Origin: Thermoflexus sp.
GTDB taxonomy: Bacteria > Chloroflexota > Anaerolineae > Aggregatilineales > Aggregatilineaceae
Direction: 5' to 3'
DNA: 52,896 nt
Assembly (NCBI GenBank): GCA_020724465.1
Contig: DYGX01000024.1
Span: 1 to 52,896, forward strand
The position numbers were made by a program, and so were the translations under genes. The first letter of the stretch is position 1. Each line of letters begins with the position of its first letter. The notes under the pieces were generated by a model. It did no database searches and was not told where the DNA came from. It saw only the letters and a program-made list of their open reading frames with translations. This document shows, one piece after another, positions 1 to 8,836 of the stretch.

Positions 1-99
1 CAGGCGATCCGCTTCTGCTGGTGAGAGCGCCCGGCGCTGACGCTCGTGTCCGGCGTCCGTCGCCGCCCGGCCTTTCCCCCTACCCCGATCTCGGCATAG

Positions 100-450
100 C
101 GCCTGCCCAAAAATCACCCGGTTGGACCGGGGCACATAGACGAACCGGCGGGCGTGCATCTGGTGGTGCTGCCCCTGTACGTGGCCTACCTGGCCAGCAG
201 CGATACGCCCGCTGCTGCCGAAGCCGTCAACATCCTGGTGGACGACTACAGCGCGGCTTTCGTCCTGCGCCTGGTGCTGGTCTTCCTGGGCGCCGGGATC
301 CTGGCCGTCTTCATCTACCGCACGGCCAGCGTGCCGGGCCGCGAGGCGCTGCTGGGCAATCTGGCGCTCGCTGCGTTCGCGGTCGTGCTGGTGGGCGAGG
401 TGATCGGCCGTTTCCTGTTCTACGCCATGCAGACCAACGTCGGGCTGTAG
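100..450 (+). pseudogene. 5'-truncated DmsC/NrfD-type membrane anchor remnant
   Basis: The open stretch encodes about 100 residues that align with the last ~100 residues of the intact DmsC at 41772-42686. Both share a segment like FVLRLVLVFLGAGI, then a positive loop, then an ending like GRFLFYA.QT..G. These are the last two transmembrane helices of a polysulfide/DMSO reductase anchor. Upstream in the same frame there are stops at 97-99 and 22-24, and no other frame shows DmsC-like sequence up to the window edge. The gene therefore looks broken, or joined to unrelated DNA, rather than merely cut by the window. A GTG at 154 could start a short peptide but has no convincing ribosome site. It suggests that a second DMSO-reductase-type operon existed here. 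The homology is seen directly; the truncation history is inferred. Confidence 0.6.
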
Positions 451-471
451 CGCATTGTGAAGCGCTGATCG

Positions 472-524
472 CAGCAGGGATGCCTTGCAGGCCCAGGCAT
501 CCCTGCTGTGCTTTGGCTGTTTTT
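472..524 (+). terminator. Intrinsic terminator after the dmsC remnant
   Basis: Perfect 14-bp arms (472-485 and 495-508, CAGCAGGGATGCCT and its complement) enclose a 9-nt loop. A five-T run follows 11 bases later at 520-524. The site lies 22 bases after the remnant's stop codon, so it probably terminated the original dms operon. Confidence 0.7.
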
Positions 525-1033
525 GAAAAGAAATCAGCCGGCTGAGAACGGTTCTCCAGATACCGCCCCGGTGTCGCCGGGGTCGCCCGAATGGATCAGC
601 CGGCCACTTGACGGGAGCGCACGCCGACGGCCAAACAGGATTGAACAGCCAGGCCCGCTCCCCATCTCGCTTGAAGTCATTACTCGCAACCACCCAAGTT
701 CCCACCGGGCGCACACACTCGCCAAGCGACAGACTGACAGCGGCTTGAAGCCAAGCCGGGACCCTGTACCGCTCTATCGACCCGCTAAGACACCGGAAGA
801 CAATCCACACGCCCAAGGGATCTACTGGGCCAGGATGGCAGAGAACCGTTCTCCAAGGCGGTTGTTCCTTATCGAGCGGAGAGCGTGCCGTATCGTTGGA
901 CATGCGAGGCGTTCCAACGGGGGGCGAGATGAGGAGACAAGCGTCGCGTCTCGCTGGGTGGCGGACGAGAAGAAAAAAGCGGCTAGAAAGGGGTGACGTG
1001 GGGTGACTACGAGTGATTATACCGGCAGAAGGG
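525..1033. other. Gene-poor stretch with two 13-bp palindromes
   Basis: I find no supportable gene here: the open frames lack ribosome sites, recognisable domains and the codon pattern of the neighbours. Two matching odd-centred palindromes, GAGAACGGTTCTC (544-556) and its complement GAGAACCGTTCTC (841-853), lie 297 bp apart. They may be protein-binding sites or ends of a decayed element. Confidence 0.4.
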
Positions 1034-1063
1034 TTGGTTCATGGCGTCCGAGAAACCTATAAT
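1034..1063 (+). promoter_or_regulatory. Promoter of the VOC gene
   Basis: There is a perfect TATAAT -10 box at 1058-1063, with TTGGTT at 1034-1039 and an 18-bp spacer. Transcription would begin near 1070, about 48 bases before the ATG at 1118. Confidence 0.6.
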
Positions 1064-1117
1064 CCCTCTAGCAGAACTGAAAGACCGATCACATTCATCT
1101 AGCGGAAGGAACGTGCC

Positions 1118-1519
1118 ATGCGGATCAGACTCGCGAGCATTCCCGTACAGGATCAGGACAAGGCGCTCAAGTTCTATACGGAGAAGCTAGGCTTCGTCGA
1201 GAAGCGGGATATTCCGATTGGCGACGCCCGTTGGCTGACTGTCGTATCGCCTGACGAACCGGATGGCGTCGAGCTGGTCCTCGAACCCAATGGCGAATAC
1301 CCGGCAATGAAAGCGCTCAAGGCGGCTTTAGTAGCGGATGGCATCCCTATCATGGCGTTTGAGGTGGACGATATCCACGCCGAATACGAGCGGCTAAGGG
1401 CGCTGGGCGTCGAGTTCACGATGGAACCCACCGAGGCGGGACCAACCACCTTTGCGATTCTGGATGATACGTGCGGGAATCTGGTCCAGCTCTATCAGGT
1501 CACGGGCGCTTCGGTGTAG
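1118..1519 (+). CDS. VOC (glyoxalase/bleomycin-resistance fold) protein
   Basis: The 133-residue protein is one vicinal-oxygen-chelate module pair, the usual size for a small single-domain VOC protein. It starts with a beta strand carrying SIPVQDQDKALKFYTEKLGF, typical of glyoxalase-like proteins. The second half has FEVDDIHAEYERLRALGVEF and then DTCGNLVQLYQ, which ends in the Asp/Gly-Asn-Leu turn before the final metal-ligand strand. The substrate cannot be read from sequence; family members include dioxygenases, glyoxalases and antibiotic-binding proteins. A GGAAGG-like site lies just before the ATG, and a good promoter sits at 1034-1063, so it is probably monocistronic. The transposase remnant follows it. 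Confidence 0.85.
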   Translation: MRIRLASIPVQDQDKALKFYTEKLGFVEKRDIPIGDARWLTVVSPDEPDGVELVLEPNGEYPAMKALKAALVADGIPIMAFEVDDIHAEYERLRALGVEFTMEPTEAGPTTFAILDDTCGNLVQLYQVTGASV

Positions 1520-1599
1520 GCGACCAGGTTCTGTTGACGTTTGATGCAAGAGGCGGACAATTGACCCCGACCTGGAGAACGTGATGCTGGAGGGGACGA

Positions 1600-2028
1600 T
1601 TGTGCGGGCGCAGCCCTGCGCGGCCGGTGCGACAAAAAACGGTGGTCAAGAGGCGCAAGCCCTGGGGCGCAGCCGGGGCGGCGGTTCCGACGCGCACGCC
1701 TGAAGTCCTGCAAGCGATCCCGGACCGCAGTCCCCAGGCTGCCCAGTACTATTCGGATGAGTATACGCTCTATGAGGCGTTGATTTATGTCCCCGGCCAG
1801 CATCAGGCGGTGCTGGACAAGAGCCAAACCTACTCGGTCGAAGGGGATAAGGCTGAGTTGCGTCATTATCTGACGCGTTTAGCTCGCCGCTCGCGCTGCT
1901 TCTCGCGCTGTATCCACGCTCTCCGCCGAGCGATCAAGCTGTTGGTCTTTGCCTGGAATCGTCGCCAGATGTACCGCCGTGCCTTCCCATCCTATACCGC
2001 TCACCTACGAGATTTCGTACGTCCTTAA
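1600..2028 (+). pseudogene. IS1-family transposase, 5'-truncated remnant
   Basis: Residues from about 48 onward match the C-terminal half of IS1-type transposases: a YYSDEYTLYEAL segment, GQHQAV, then SQTYSVEGDKAELRHYL (the Glu-bearing part of the DDE domain), RRSRCFSRC, and an NRRQMYRRAFP tail near the end. The N-terminal zinc-finger/HTH half and the first catalytic Asp region are missing, and no proper start is present (a stop lies at 1582-1584). The frame ends at 2028, just before the IclR promoter region. I could not find clear terminal inverted repeats, so the element is decayed. It is the only convincing IS sequence in the window. Confidence 0.75.
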
Positions 2029-2058
2029 CTTTATCCACTCCCCCGTGACCCGGCCCTC

Positions 2059-2087
2059 TTGACATCCAGGCAGGGATCTCATAAGCT
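2059..2087 (+). promoter_or_regulatory. Candidate promoter of the IclR operon
   Basis: There is a perfect TTGACA at 2059-2064, then 17 bp, then TAAGCT at 2082-2087, a poor -10. A TACAAT at 2111-2116 next to the palindrome is an alternative -10. The choice between them is unresolved. Confidence 0.35.
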
Positions 2088-2115
2088 CTAAGTAGTTCTG
2101 TTGTACTGAATACAA

Positions 2116-2130
2116 TTCCATATTATGGAA
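2116..2130 (+). promoter_or_regulatory. 15-bp palindrome, candidate IclR operator
   Basis: TTCCATATTATGGAA is a perfect odd-centred palindrome ending 8 bases before the iclR ATG, in a conspicuously AT-rich patch. IclR-family regulators typically bind short palindromes of this size and often repress their own gene, so autoregulation is a natural inference. Confidence 0.5.
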
Positions 2131-2138
2131 CGCATTCG

Positions 2139-2966
2139 ATGATTCATTCAATCAGCAAAGCGGTGCGTATCATGGGCCTGTTCAGCAGCGACGAGCCGCG
2201 CCTGACGCTAGCCGAGATCAGCGCCCGCCTTGGCATCCCCAAAAGCACTGCGCACAACATCCTCAACACCCTGCTGTCGGCGGGGTATATCGAGAAGGTG
2301 GATGGCGATGCCTACGCGCTGGGGATGGCCATCATCGCGCTGACACAGGGTGTGCGCGTCAATGTGGAGCTGCGCGACCGCGCCGCACCACTGGTGCGCG
2401 AGCTGGCCGATCTGTGTCGCGAGTCGGTCTATCTGACCGTCCGGGACGGCGACGCAGTGCTGTACATCTACGCGGTCGAATCCTCGCGGCGGCTGCTGGC
2501 GCGCACGGCGGTGGGCGACCGCGCACCGCTGCACTGCACGGCGGTGGGCAAGTCGATTCTTGCCGCGCTGCCGCCGGAAGAGGTGGAGCAGATCATCGCG
2601 CGTGCAGGGTTGCCGGCCTTCACGCCGCACACCCTGACCGATCCCGACGCGCTGCGCGCCGACCTGGAGCAGACACGGCAGCGCGGCTACGCCATCGACA
2701 ACCAGGAGCACGAGGTACGCACGTTCTGCCTGGGCGCGGCGGTGCTGGACGGGCAAGGGCGCGTCATTGGGGCATGCAGCATCTCCAGTGCGGATCGCGA
2801 GCTGATCGGGCGGCGCCGGGAGGCGCTCGCGCCGCAAGTCGTCGCGACGGCGCAGGAAATCTCGCGGCGGATGGGCTATGTGCCCGCCACGCCCGCGTGG
2901 GTTGTGGACGCTCCGCGCCGGCAGACACGCCGGCCGAAGCGCCGTCAGGCGGTAGCGGAGCCGTGA
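2139..2966 (+). CDS. IclR-family transcriptional regulator
   Basis: The 275-residue protein has the normal IclR layout. An N-terminal winged helix (residues ~1-65) includes [19 protein letters not shown] and [20 protein letters not shown]. The effector-binding domain (~80-250) carries [35 protein letters not shown] and GACSISSA. The C-terminal tail is unusually basic ([11 protein letters not shown]). The gene stops at 2964-2966, overlapping or abutting the sialidase start, so it heads the operon 2139-8100 and probably controls sugar use there. The effector is unknown; acylated or acidic sugars are common ligands in this family. The palindrome at 2116-2130 is the likely operator. Confidence 0.92.
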   Translation: MIHSISKAVRIMGLFSSDEPRLTLAEISARLGIPKSTAHNILNTLLSAGYIEKVDGDAYALGMAIIALTQGVRVNVELRDRAAPLVRELADLCRESVYLTVRDGDAVLYIYAVESSRRLLARTAVGDRAPLHCTAVGKSILAALPPEEVEQIIARAGLPAFTPHTLTDPDALRADLEQTRQRGYAIDNQEHEVRTFCLGAAVLDGQGRVIGACSISSADRELIGRRREALAPQVVATAQEISRRMGYVPATPAWVVDAPRRQTRRPKRRQAVAEP

Positions 2967-2968
2967 CG

Positions 2969-3967
2969 ATGTTCAGGAGCGAGCCGGTTTTTGCGCAGCT
3001 GGACGACCGGCCTATGGCCCACTGCGCGACCCTGACCGCGCTGGCCGACGGCACGCTGCTGTGCGCCTGGTTCGGCGGCTCGTATGAAACCGCGCCCGAC
3101 GTCGCCATTCTCGCGGCGCGGCGCGCGCCGGGCGCGCCCGGCTGGAGCTCCCCCCAGGTGATCGCGGCGGTGCCGGGGCGCTCGCTGGGGCAGCCGGTCT
3201 TCCTGCCCCGGCCCGACGGCACGCTGTGGCTGTTTTTCGACGTGATCATGGGGGTGGACTGGACGAGCGCGATCCCGCACTGGCAACGCTCGCGCGACGG
3301 CGGGATCACGTGGGATCCCCCGGCCCCGCTGATGGAGACGCCGGGGCTGATGTTTCGCAGCAAGCCGCTGGTGCTGCCCGGCCGGATCATCCTGCCGGTC
3401 TATGACGAGCGCACCTGGCAGTCGCTGATGCTGATCTCGGACGACGACGGGCGCTCGTGGCGGCGGACTGCGCCGCTGGTCAGCCCGGCCGGCAATATTC
3501 ACCCCTGCGTCGTGCCGCTTTCGGACGGGCGGCTGCTGGCCTACCTGCGCACGGGCGGCGCGGGCGGCGTCATCTGGCGGGCGGAGTCGGCGGATGGGGG
3601 CGAGAGCTGGACAGAGCCGGAGCCGACCGCCCTCCCCAACCCGAACTCGGGTATCGACCTGATCCGCCTGGCGAGCGGGCGGCTGGCGCTGGCCTTCAAC
3701 GACAGCGATCGGCTGCGGACACCGCTGTGCGTCGCGCTGGCCGGTGAAGACGAGTGCTGGCGTTGGAAGCGCACCATCGAGGACGGGCACGCCGAGTATT
3801 CGTACCCGACGCTGCTGCAAACCGGCGCGACGATCCACCTGGTCTATACCGCGCGGCGCGAGCACATCCACGCGGCGCATTTCGATGAAGCCTGGCTGCT
3901 GGAAGGTGAGGTAAGCCGTGAGCTTGCGTATCAGGGGCGTCATCGTCCCGCTGCTGACGCCGTTTGA
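2969..3967 (+). CDS. Sialidase-superfamily (BNR/Asp-box) protein
   Basis: This 332-residue six-bladed beta-propeller-type protein has three Asp-box motifs (S-x-D-x-G-x-T/S-W): [16 protein letters not shown] and SADGGESW. It also has the opening [13 protein letters not shown] and a C-terminal EYSYPTLLQ...IHLVYTARR, both typical of the exo-alpha-sialidase-like family. There is no signal peptide, so it acts in the cytoplasm on an imported oligosaccharide or glycoside. The ATG at 2969 has GGAG eight bases upstream. A GTG at 2963 overlaps the IclR stop and is the alternative start. The gene overlaps the next by 50 bp, a sign of tight co-translation. Whether the true substrate is sialic acid or another acidic sugar is open, because proteins of this type are often annotated as sialidases without proof. 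Confidence 0.8.
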   Translation: MFRSEPVFAQLDDRPMAHCATLTALADGTLLCAWFGGSYETAPDVAILAARRAPGAPGWSSPQVIAAVPGRSLGQPVFLPRPDGTLWLFFDVIMGVDWTSAIPHWQRSRDGGITWDPPAPLMETPGLMFRSKPLVLPGRIILPVYDERTWQSLMLISDDDGRSWRRTAPLVSPAGNIHPCVVPLSDGRLLAYLRTGGAGGVIWRAESADGGESWTEPEPTALPNPNSGIDLIRLASGRLALAFNDSDRLRTPLCVALAGEDECWRWKRTIEDGHAEYSYPTLLQTGATIHLVYTARREHIHAAHFDEAWLLEGEVSRELAYQGRHRPAADAV

Positions 3968-4814
3968 CCGCCACGGCGCAATCGACCACGCCGCGATCGG
4001 GCGGCTGGTTGAGTTCCTGATCGAGCGCGGCGTGCACGGCCTGTTCCCCGGCGGGACGACCGGCGAGGGGCCATTGCTCTCGCCGGAGGAGCGCCGCGCG
4101 CTGGCCGAGACGGTGGTCCGGGCGGCGGACGGGCGCGTCCCGGTCATCATTCACACCGGCGCGATCACGACGCGCGAGGCGGTCGAGCTGACGCGCCACG
4201 CGCAAAGCTGCGGCGCGTCAGCAGCGGCGCTGATCACACCCTACTATTTTCGCTTTTCGGACGAGGCGCTGTTCCGGCACTTTGCTCAGGTTTGTGAAGC
4301 GGTGCCGGATTTTTCGATCTATCTCTACAACAACCCCGGCGTGACCGGCAACACGATCGACGCCGGGCTGGTGGCGCGCCTGGCGGAAGCCTACCCGCAT
4401 GTTACCGGCATGAAAGACAGCAGCGGACACCTGGAGAACCTGCTGCGCTGCATGGCGCTGCATGGCGGGGCCTTCAACACCGCCAGCGGCAACGACGGCG
4501 ACATCCTGGCGGCGCTGGCGCTGGGCATCGACGCCTGCGTGTCCGGCAACGCCAATTACGCCCCGGAGCTGATCACCGCTCTCTATCACGCGGCGGCGTC
4601 CGGCGATCTGGCGCAGGCACGGACCCTGCAGCGGCAGGTCAACGCGCTGCGCGAGATCCTCGAAGATGGGCGCGACCTGTCGCTGTTCAAGGCGATGCTC
4701 GACGCGCGCGGCCTGCCGGTCGGGACGGTGCGTGCCCCGCTGCTACCCGCGCCTGAAGCCGTCGTCCGCCGCAAGTGGGCGCAGGTGCAGGCGCTCGATC
4801 TGGCGCTGGCCTGA
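3918..4814 (+). CDS. DapA/NanA-family aldolase or lyase
   Basis: The 298-residue class I aldolase TIM barrel has the family signature in order: [19 protein letters not shown] near the N-terminus, YLYNNPGV with the catalytic-relay Tyr at about 137, and GMKDSSGH with the Schiff-base Lys at about 166. NanA (N-acetylneuraminate lyase), DapA and keto-deoxy-sugar aldolases share these residues. The sialidase and sugar ABC transporter next door favour a sugar-acid substrate over lysine synthesis. The start is a GTG at 3918, preceded by GAGG and lying inside the sialidase gene. No NanE or NanK-type genes follow, so if this is a sialic-acid route the later steps are encoded elsewhere. Confidence 0.88.
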   Translation: MSLRIRGVIVPLLTPFDRHGAIDHAAIGRLVEFLIERGVHGLFPGGTTGEGPLLSPEERRALAETVVRAADGRVPVIIHTGAITTREAVELTRHAQSCGASAAALITPYYFRFSDEALFRHFAQVCEAVPDFSIYLYNNPGVTGNTIDAGLVARLAEAYPHVTGMKDSSGHLENLLRCMALHGGAFNTASGNDGDILAALALGIDACVSGNANYAPELITALYHAAASGDLAQARTLQRQVNALREILEDGRDLSLFKAMLDARGLPVGTVRAPLLPAPEAVVRRKWAQVQALDLALA

Positions 4815-4927
4815 CCGCGACGGGGCACGCCAAGAAAGGAGGCAACCCAGGATCGTTACCTTCCCGAGAGCAATTTACCAACAGCCAGCCTGATCGGAAG
4901 AGTGAGATTTTTCAGGAGCAAACTATC

Positions 4928-6235
4928 ATGAAGAAGATGGCACGCAAGTTGAGTGTGATGCTGGTGCTGCTGGCGCTGCTACTCCCCGCGGCAGCCAGCG
5001 CACAGGGCGACGTGGTCACCCTGGAATTCTGGGGCGGCTGGACCGGCCCAGACGGTGATATCATGGACCAGCTTGTCCAGCAGTGGAACGCCGAACATCC
5101 CAACATTCAGATCACGCTCACCCGCCAGCAGTGGTCACCGCTGTTTGACGCCTTCGTCGTGGCCTCGGCCTCGAACGAAGCGCCCGACATCCTGGCGATG
5201 CACCCGCAGGAGCTGGCGCAGTTCATCGTGCTGGATCTGCTGACCCCCCTGGATGACCTGATCGCCGGGTCCGAGATCCTCAAGCCCGAGAACTACCTGG
5301 AAAGCGCGTGGAACCCCAACGTCTACGAGGGCACGCTCTACGCTATCCCGCTCGACCTGCACATGCACGGTCTGTACTATAACCTGGACCTGTTCGAGCA
5401 GGCCGGGATCGAGAACCCGCCGGCGACCGGCGCGGAGCTGATTGAGATCGGCAAGCAGCTCACCGTGGATGCCAACGGCAATCACCCCGACGACGAGGGG
5501 TTCGACCCCAACAACGTCGTCCAGTACGCGATCAACATGCACTCCAACCATCACGCCTTCTTCCAGTGGTGGGCGCTCTATCGCCAGCTGGGTGGCGAAC
5601 TGATCTCCGAGGACGGGACCGAGTGCGCGATGGACATTGACAAGGCCGCGCAGGCGTGGCAGTTCCTGCAAGACCTGGTCTACACGCACCATATCGCCCC
5701 GCAGGGGCAGACCGACTATGCCCGCGACTTCCTCTCCGGCCGCACTGCCATGCTGATCGATGGCCCGTGGCAGATGCCGGCCTTCGAGGCCGCCGAGGCC
5801 GAAACCGGGTTCCACTGGGCATCGGCCAAGTACCCGCAGGTGTTCGAGGAAAACTACGCCGTGTGGGGCAGCGGGCACAACCTGACACTGCCGTCGAAGG
5901 TCGCCGATCCGGAGAAGCGCGACGAGGCGCTCCAGTTCATCGAATGGCTGGCCGCCAACTCGACCGCCTGGGCCCGCGCCGGCCAGCTTCCGGCCTACCG
6001 TGAGGTGATGGAGTCCGAAGAGTTCCGCACGATGTATGGGCGCGAGGCGTTCATCGAAATGATGCCGTACGAGGTCTTCCTGCCCGGCATCCCCGCCTAC
6101 AACGAGATCTTCGCGTCCAACGCGCCCACGCCCATGATGGTTATGGCGCAGAGCATCATGCTGGAGCAGGCGGACCCGGCCACCGCCGCGCAGACGGCCT
6201 GCGACGAGATCACGTTCATCTTGCAGATGCAGTAA
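4928..6235 (+). CDS. Extracellular sugar-binding protein of an ABC importer
   Basis: This 435-residue type 1 solute-binding protein has a cleavable signal peptide (KK..RK, a hydrophobic core, then AASA cut near residue 25; no lipobox Cys). Mature features such as [23 protein letters not shown] and [18 protein letters not shown] are typical of the MalE/UgpB-like family. AGGAG lies nine bases before the ATG, which is why this start is preferred over longer frames. It would deliver an oligosaccharide to the two permeases that follow. The ATPase is not encoded here, which is normal for such systems using a shared MsmK/MalK-type ATPase. Confidence 0.92.
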   Translation: MKKMARKLSVMLVLLALLLPAAASAQGDVVTLEFWGGWTGPDGDIMDQLVQQWNAEHPNIQITLTRQQWSPLFDAFVVASASNEAPDILAMHPQELAQFIVLDLLTPLDDLIAGSEILKPENYLESAWNPNVYEGTLYAIPLDLHMHGLYYNLDLFEQAGIENPPATGAELIEIGKQLTVDANGNHPDDEGFDPNNVVQYAINMHSNHHAFFQWWALYRQLGGELISEDGTECAMDIDKAAQAWQFLQDLVYTHHIAPQGQTDYARDFLSGRTAMLIDGPWQMPAFEAAEAETGFHWASAKYPQVFEENYAVWGSGHNLTLPSKVADPEKRDEALQFIEWLAANSTAWARAGQLPAYREVMESEEFRTMYGREAFIEMMPYEVFLPGIPAYNEIFASNAPTPMMVMAQSIMLEQADPATAAQTACDEITFILQMQ

Positions 6236-6258
6236 CTCGAAACGAGCCGCAGTAACGC

Positions 6259-6300
6259 GCGGGATGGAGTGACCCGGCGAGCCAGGCTGCTCCATCCCGC
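6259..6300 (+). promoter_or_regulatory. Intercistronic stem-loop between binding protein and permease
   Basis: Eleven-bp perfect arms (GCGGGATGGAG at 6259-6269, complement at 6290-6300) enclose a 20-nt loop, with no T-run. Such hairpins after binding-protein genes commonly protect the upstream mRNA, so that the binding protein is made in excess over the permeases. Confidence 0.6.
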
Positions 6301-6325
6301 CTCATCATTGACCGCAGGAGCTGTT

Positions 6326-7258
6326 ATGCGAGTTCTGCCACGCCCCCGCACGAGTGCCGTCGCCAGCACCGCGAGCGGTATGGGCCACCTGTATTCCCGG
6401 TGGACGCCCTACCTCTTTCTGCTGCCCTACCTGCTGGCCTTTCTGACGTTCCGGCTGGGGCCGTCGCTCTTTGGGCTGGGGATGTCGTTTACCCGATGGT
6501 CGATTGTCGGCTCGCCGGAGTGGATCGGCACCGCCAATTACGAGTTGATGCGCATCGACCCGCGTCTGGATGCGGCGCTCAAGAACACAGCTTTCTTCAC
6601 CGGCCTGACGGTTCCCCTGTTGGTGGTGCTCAGCCTGGCGCTGGCGATCTTCCTCAACCAGCCGCACAAAGGCCGCGCGCTGGGCCGGGTCGCTGCCTTC
6701 ACGCCCTACGTCCTGATGTCCACCGTGGTTGGCGTGCTGTGGACGTGGATTCTTGAAAAAGACTTCGGGCTGCTGAACGCCTATCTGAACAAACTGGGCA
6801 TCGGCGGGCTGCCGTGGCTGGTCAGCCAGGATGTAGCACTCTACGGCATCATTCTCACCACAGTCTGGTGGACGGTGGGTTATGGCATGGTGCTGTTTCT
6901 GGCGGGCCTGCAAGACATCCCCGCCGAGCTGTACGAGGCGGCGCGCATCGACGGCGCCGGACCGCTGCACCTGCTGCGGCACATCACCCTGCCCCTGCTC
7001 GCCCCGACGACGTTCGTCGTCTTGATGCTGACGCTGATCAACTCGTTCCAGGTCTTCGACCAGGTGTACGTCATGACTTCCGGCGGGCCGGGCACCTCGA
7101 CGCTGACGCTGGTGCAGTACATCTACACCACCGCTTTCCAGAACCTGCGCATGGGCTACGGCGCGGCGGTGGCGACGTTGCTGTTCGGAATTCTGATCGT
7201 GTTTGCGTTGATACAGGCGTACCTGTACCGGCGAGGTATTCGCGGGGTGGCGTCATGA
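6326..7258 (+). CDS. Sugar ABC transporter permease, MalF/UgpA type
   Basis: This 310-residue integral membrane protein has about six helices, beginning with [15 protein letters not shown]. The conserved EAA loop reads [23 protein letters not shown], which contacts the ATPase. The ATG at 6326 has AGGAG five bases upstream. Its stop overlaps the next gene's start (ATGA), so the two permeases are translationally coupled and presumably form a heterodimer fed by the binding protein at 4928. Confidence 0.92.
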   Translation: MRVLPRPRTSAVASTASGMGHLYSRWTPYLFLLPYLLAFLTFRLGPSLFGLGMSFTRWSIVGSPEWIGTANYELMRIDPRLDAALKNTAFFTGLTVPLLVVLSLALAIFLNQPHKGRALGRVAAFTPYVLMSTVVGVLWTWILEKDFGLLNAYLNKLGIGGLPWLVSQDVALYGIILTTVWWTVGYGMVLFLAGLQDIPAELYEAARIDGAGPLHLLRHITLPLLAPTTFVVLMLTLINSFQVFDQVYVMTSGGPGTSTLTLVQYIYTTAFQNLRMGYGAAVATLLFGILIVFALIQAYLYRRGIRGVAS

Positions 7259-8100
7259 TCTCGATGCGGCTGCTCGGCAAACTGATCTGGTACGCGCTGC
7301 TGGTGGCGCTGGTCGTCGTGATGCTGGCGCCGATCGCCTGGATGCTCTCGACCTCGTTCAAGCCGGAAACCGAGATCGCCACGATCGACGTACACTGGAT
7401 CCCGCGCACTTTCACGCTGGACAACTACCAGCGCGTCTTTGACCGCTTCAACATTTTGCGCTGGACACTCAACAGCCTGATCGTCTCGACCGGCGCGACG
7501 CTGCTGGTGCTGTTGCTCGACTCGCTGGCCGGGTATGCGCTGGCGCGGATGCAGTTCGCCGGGCGCGGCGTGATCTTCGCCGTGATCCTGTCGATGCTGT
7601 TCGTGCCGATGCAGATCACGGTCGTGCCGCTGTTTCTGATGTTCTCCAAGTTGAATCTGACGGACACCTACCTGGCGCTGATCTTGCCGGTGGGGGCGAA
7701 TGTGACCGGCGTGTTCTTGATGCGGCAGTTCTTCCTGAACATCCCCTATGAGCTGGAAGACGCCGCCCGCGTGGACGGCGCAAGCACGCTGCGCATCTGG
7801 TGGTCGGTGGTGCTGCCGCTGGCCAGGCCCGCGCTGACGGCGGTCGCCATCGTCACGTTTCTCTCCACCTGGAACAGCTTCTTCTGGCCTCTGATCGCCA
7901 CCCGCACCGATGCTTCGCGTACGCTGCCGGTCGGGATCGCGCAGTTCATGAGCCTGCGGCCGGGCCAGGCGCAGGGCGCACAGGCGTACGGGCAGGCGAT
8001 GGCCGGCGCAGTGCTCGCCGCCATGCCGCCGATCGTCGTCTTCTACATGCTCCAGCGTTACTTTATCGAAGGCATCTCGATGACAGGGATTAAGGGCTGA
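7255..8100 (+). CDS. Sugar ABC transporter permease, MalG/UgpE type
   Basis: This 281-residue membrane protein starts with [20 protein letters not shown] and SFKPETEI, as MalG-type permeases do. Its EAA loop is [23 protein letters not shown], and it ends with [15 protein letters not shown], the family's standard C-terminus. The start ATG overlaps the previous gene's stop by four bases. It is the last gene of the 2139-8100 operon. The same C-terminal motif, in degenerate form, reappears in the permease remnant at 27643-27783. Confidence 0.92.
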   Translation: MISMRLLGKLIWYALLVALVVVMLAPIAWMLSTSFKPETEIATIDVHWIPRTFTLDNYQRVFDRFNILRWTLNSLIVSTGATLLVLLLDSLAGYALARMQFAGRGVIFAVILSMLFVPMQITVVPLFLMFSKLNLTDTYLALILPVGANVTGVFLMRQFFLNIPYELEDAARVDGASTLRIWWSVVLPLARPALTAVAIVTFLSTWNSFFWPLIATRTDASRTLPVGIAQFMSLRPGQAQGAQAYGQAMAGAVLAAMPPIVVFYMLQRYFIEGISMTGIKG

Positions 8101-8116
8101 GGCGAACCTGGACAGC

Positions 8117-8587
8117 ATGCGACGCTTCTACGAGCTGTCTGACGGCGTAGAGGTGTCGCCGATTGTTTGTCAGCATGAGTATTATGATGCGCTGGAAGGT
8201 GAGGGCTACCTCGCAGCGAGCCTCTTTTCGAAGGATCGCAAGAGCGGCGTGATAGCTGCCTGGGTGCAGAGCAAAGGCACCCATACCCTGTGCCGACTGC
8301 TGCTCTCGCCCTATGCCAGTAACCAGAGCGTCATCGTATCGCTTGCGCTGATGCCCTCAGGCATGTCTTTCGCCCTGCAATATACTGTTGTCCTTCTTGG
8401 CTCAGCTCTGGGCATCTGCCGCGACTTTGACCCCTGGTGGACGCTGTTGTTAGGGCTGTGCGCGTTATGGTGCTACCGGGCGGCGCCGTTCGTGGCGCGG
8501 CGCACCGAAGTGCAAGCATCTGCCGCTTCGTCGCCTGGATTAGTTGTTCGCCCTGCGAACCCACCGGGCAGGCAGCCACCCCGCTAA
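8117..8587 (+). CDS. Doubtful ORF, possibly a small membrane protein
   Basis: A 156-codon frame begins 17 bases after the permease stop. It contains one or two hydrophobic segments (around YTVVLLGSALGI and WWTLLLGLCALWCYRAAPF), followed by a Pro/Arg-rich end that looks non-coding. I recognise no domain, and the start has no ribosome site. It may be chance, or an eroded gene. The rest of 8101-8778 shows nothing else, though the sequence becomes visibly less GC-rich toward 8700. Confidence 0.2.
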   Translation: MRRFYELSDGVEVSPIVCQHEYYDALEGEGYLAASLFSKDRKSGVIAAWVQSKGTHTLCRLLLSPYASNQSVIVSLALMPSGMSFALQYTVVLLGSALGICRDFDPWWTLLLGLCALWCYRAAPFVARRTEVQASAASSPGLVVRPANPPGRQPPR

Positions 8588-8778
8588 ACGTCTGCGCGCT
8601 CATAACCTACCTCTGTCATTTTCGAACCAGGTGCGCACCGATGATCCAACCTGCCCTTGCCGCACAGTCAAACAGTTTGCCCGCCTTCCGGCCCTGCCTG
8701 CATTCTCCTGTGGCAACCTGTCCAGACGGATGGTGAACCTCTTTTTTATAAGTTATTACAGATATCTTCTTCAGATTA

Positions 8779-8787
8779 TGCTAAAAT
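8779..8787 (+). promoter_or_regulatory. Extended -10 promoter element
   Basis: TGCTAAAAT fits TGn plus a -10 hexamer of TAAAAT. Transcription would start near 8794, after the ATG at 8786 but before that at 8837, which is why 8837 is preferred as the start of the next gene. An identical TGCTAAAAT lies upstream of the response regulator (47442-47450, minus strand). Confidence 0.5.
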
Positions 8788-8836
8788 GCACAGGATAGTT
8801 CAGGAGATAAAAGCATTTCAGAAGGTTTTTCTTTTC

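Noticed and set aside
508-996. A 162-codon frame in the left gene-poor stretch
   Set aside because: It starts inside the terminator tail region, lacks a ribosome site, and the peptide is low-complexity Arg/Pro-rich.
5135-6295. A 386-codon minus-strand frame opposite the sugar-binding protein
   Set aside because: Composition is that of a shadow frame, and the plus-strand gene has a signal peptide, ribosome site and family motifs.
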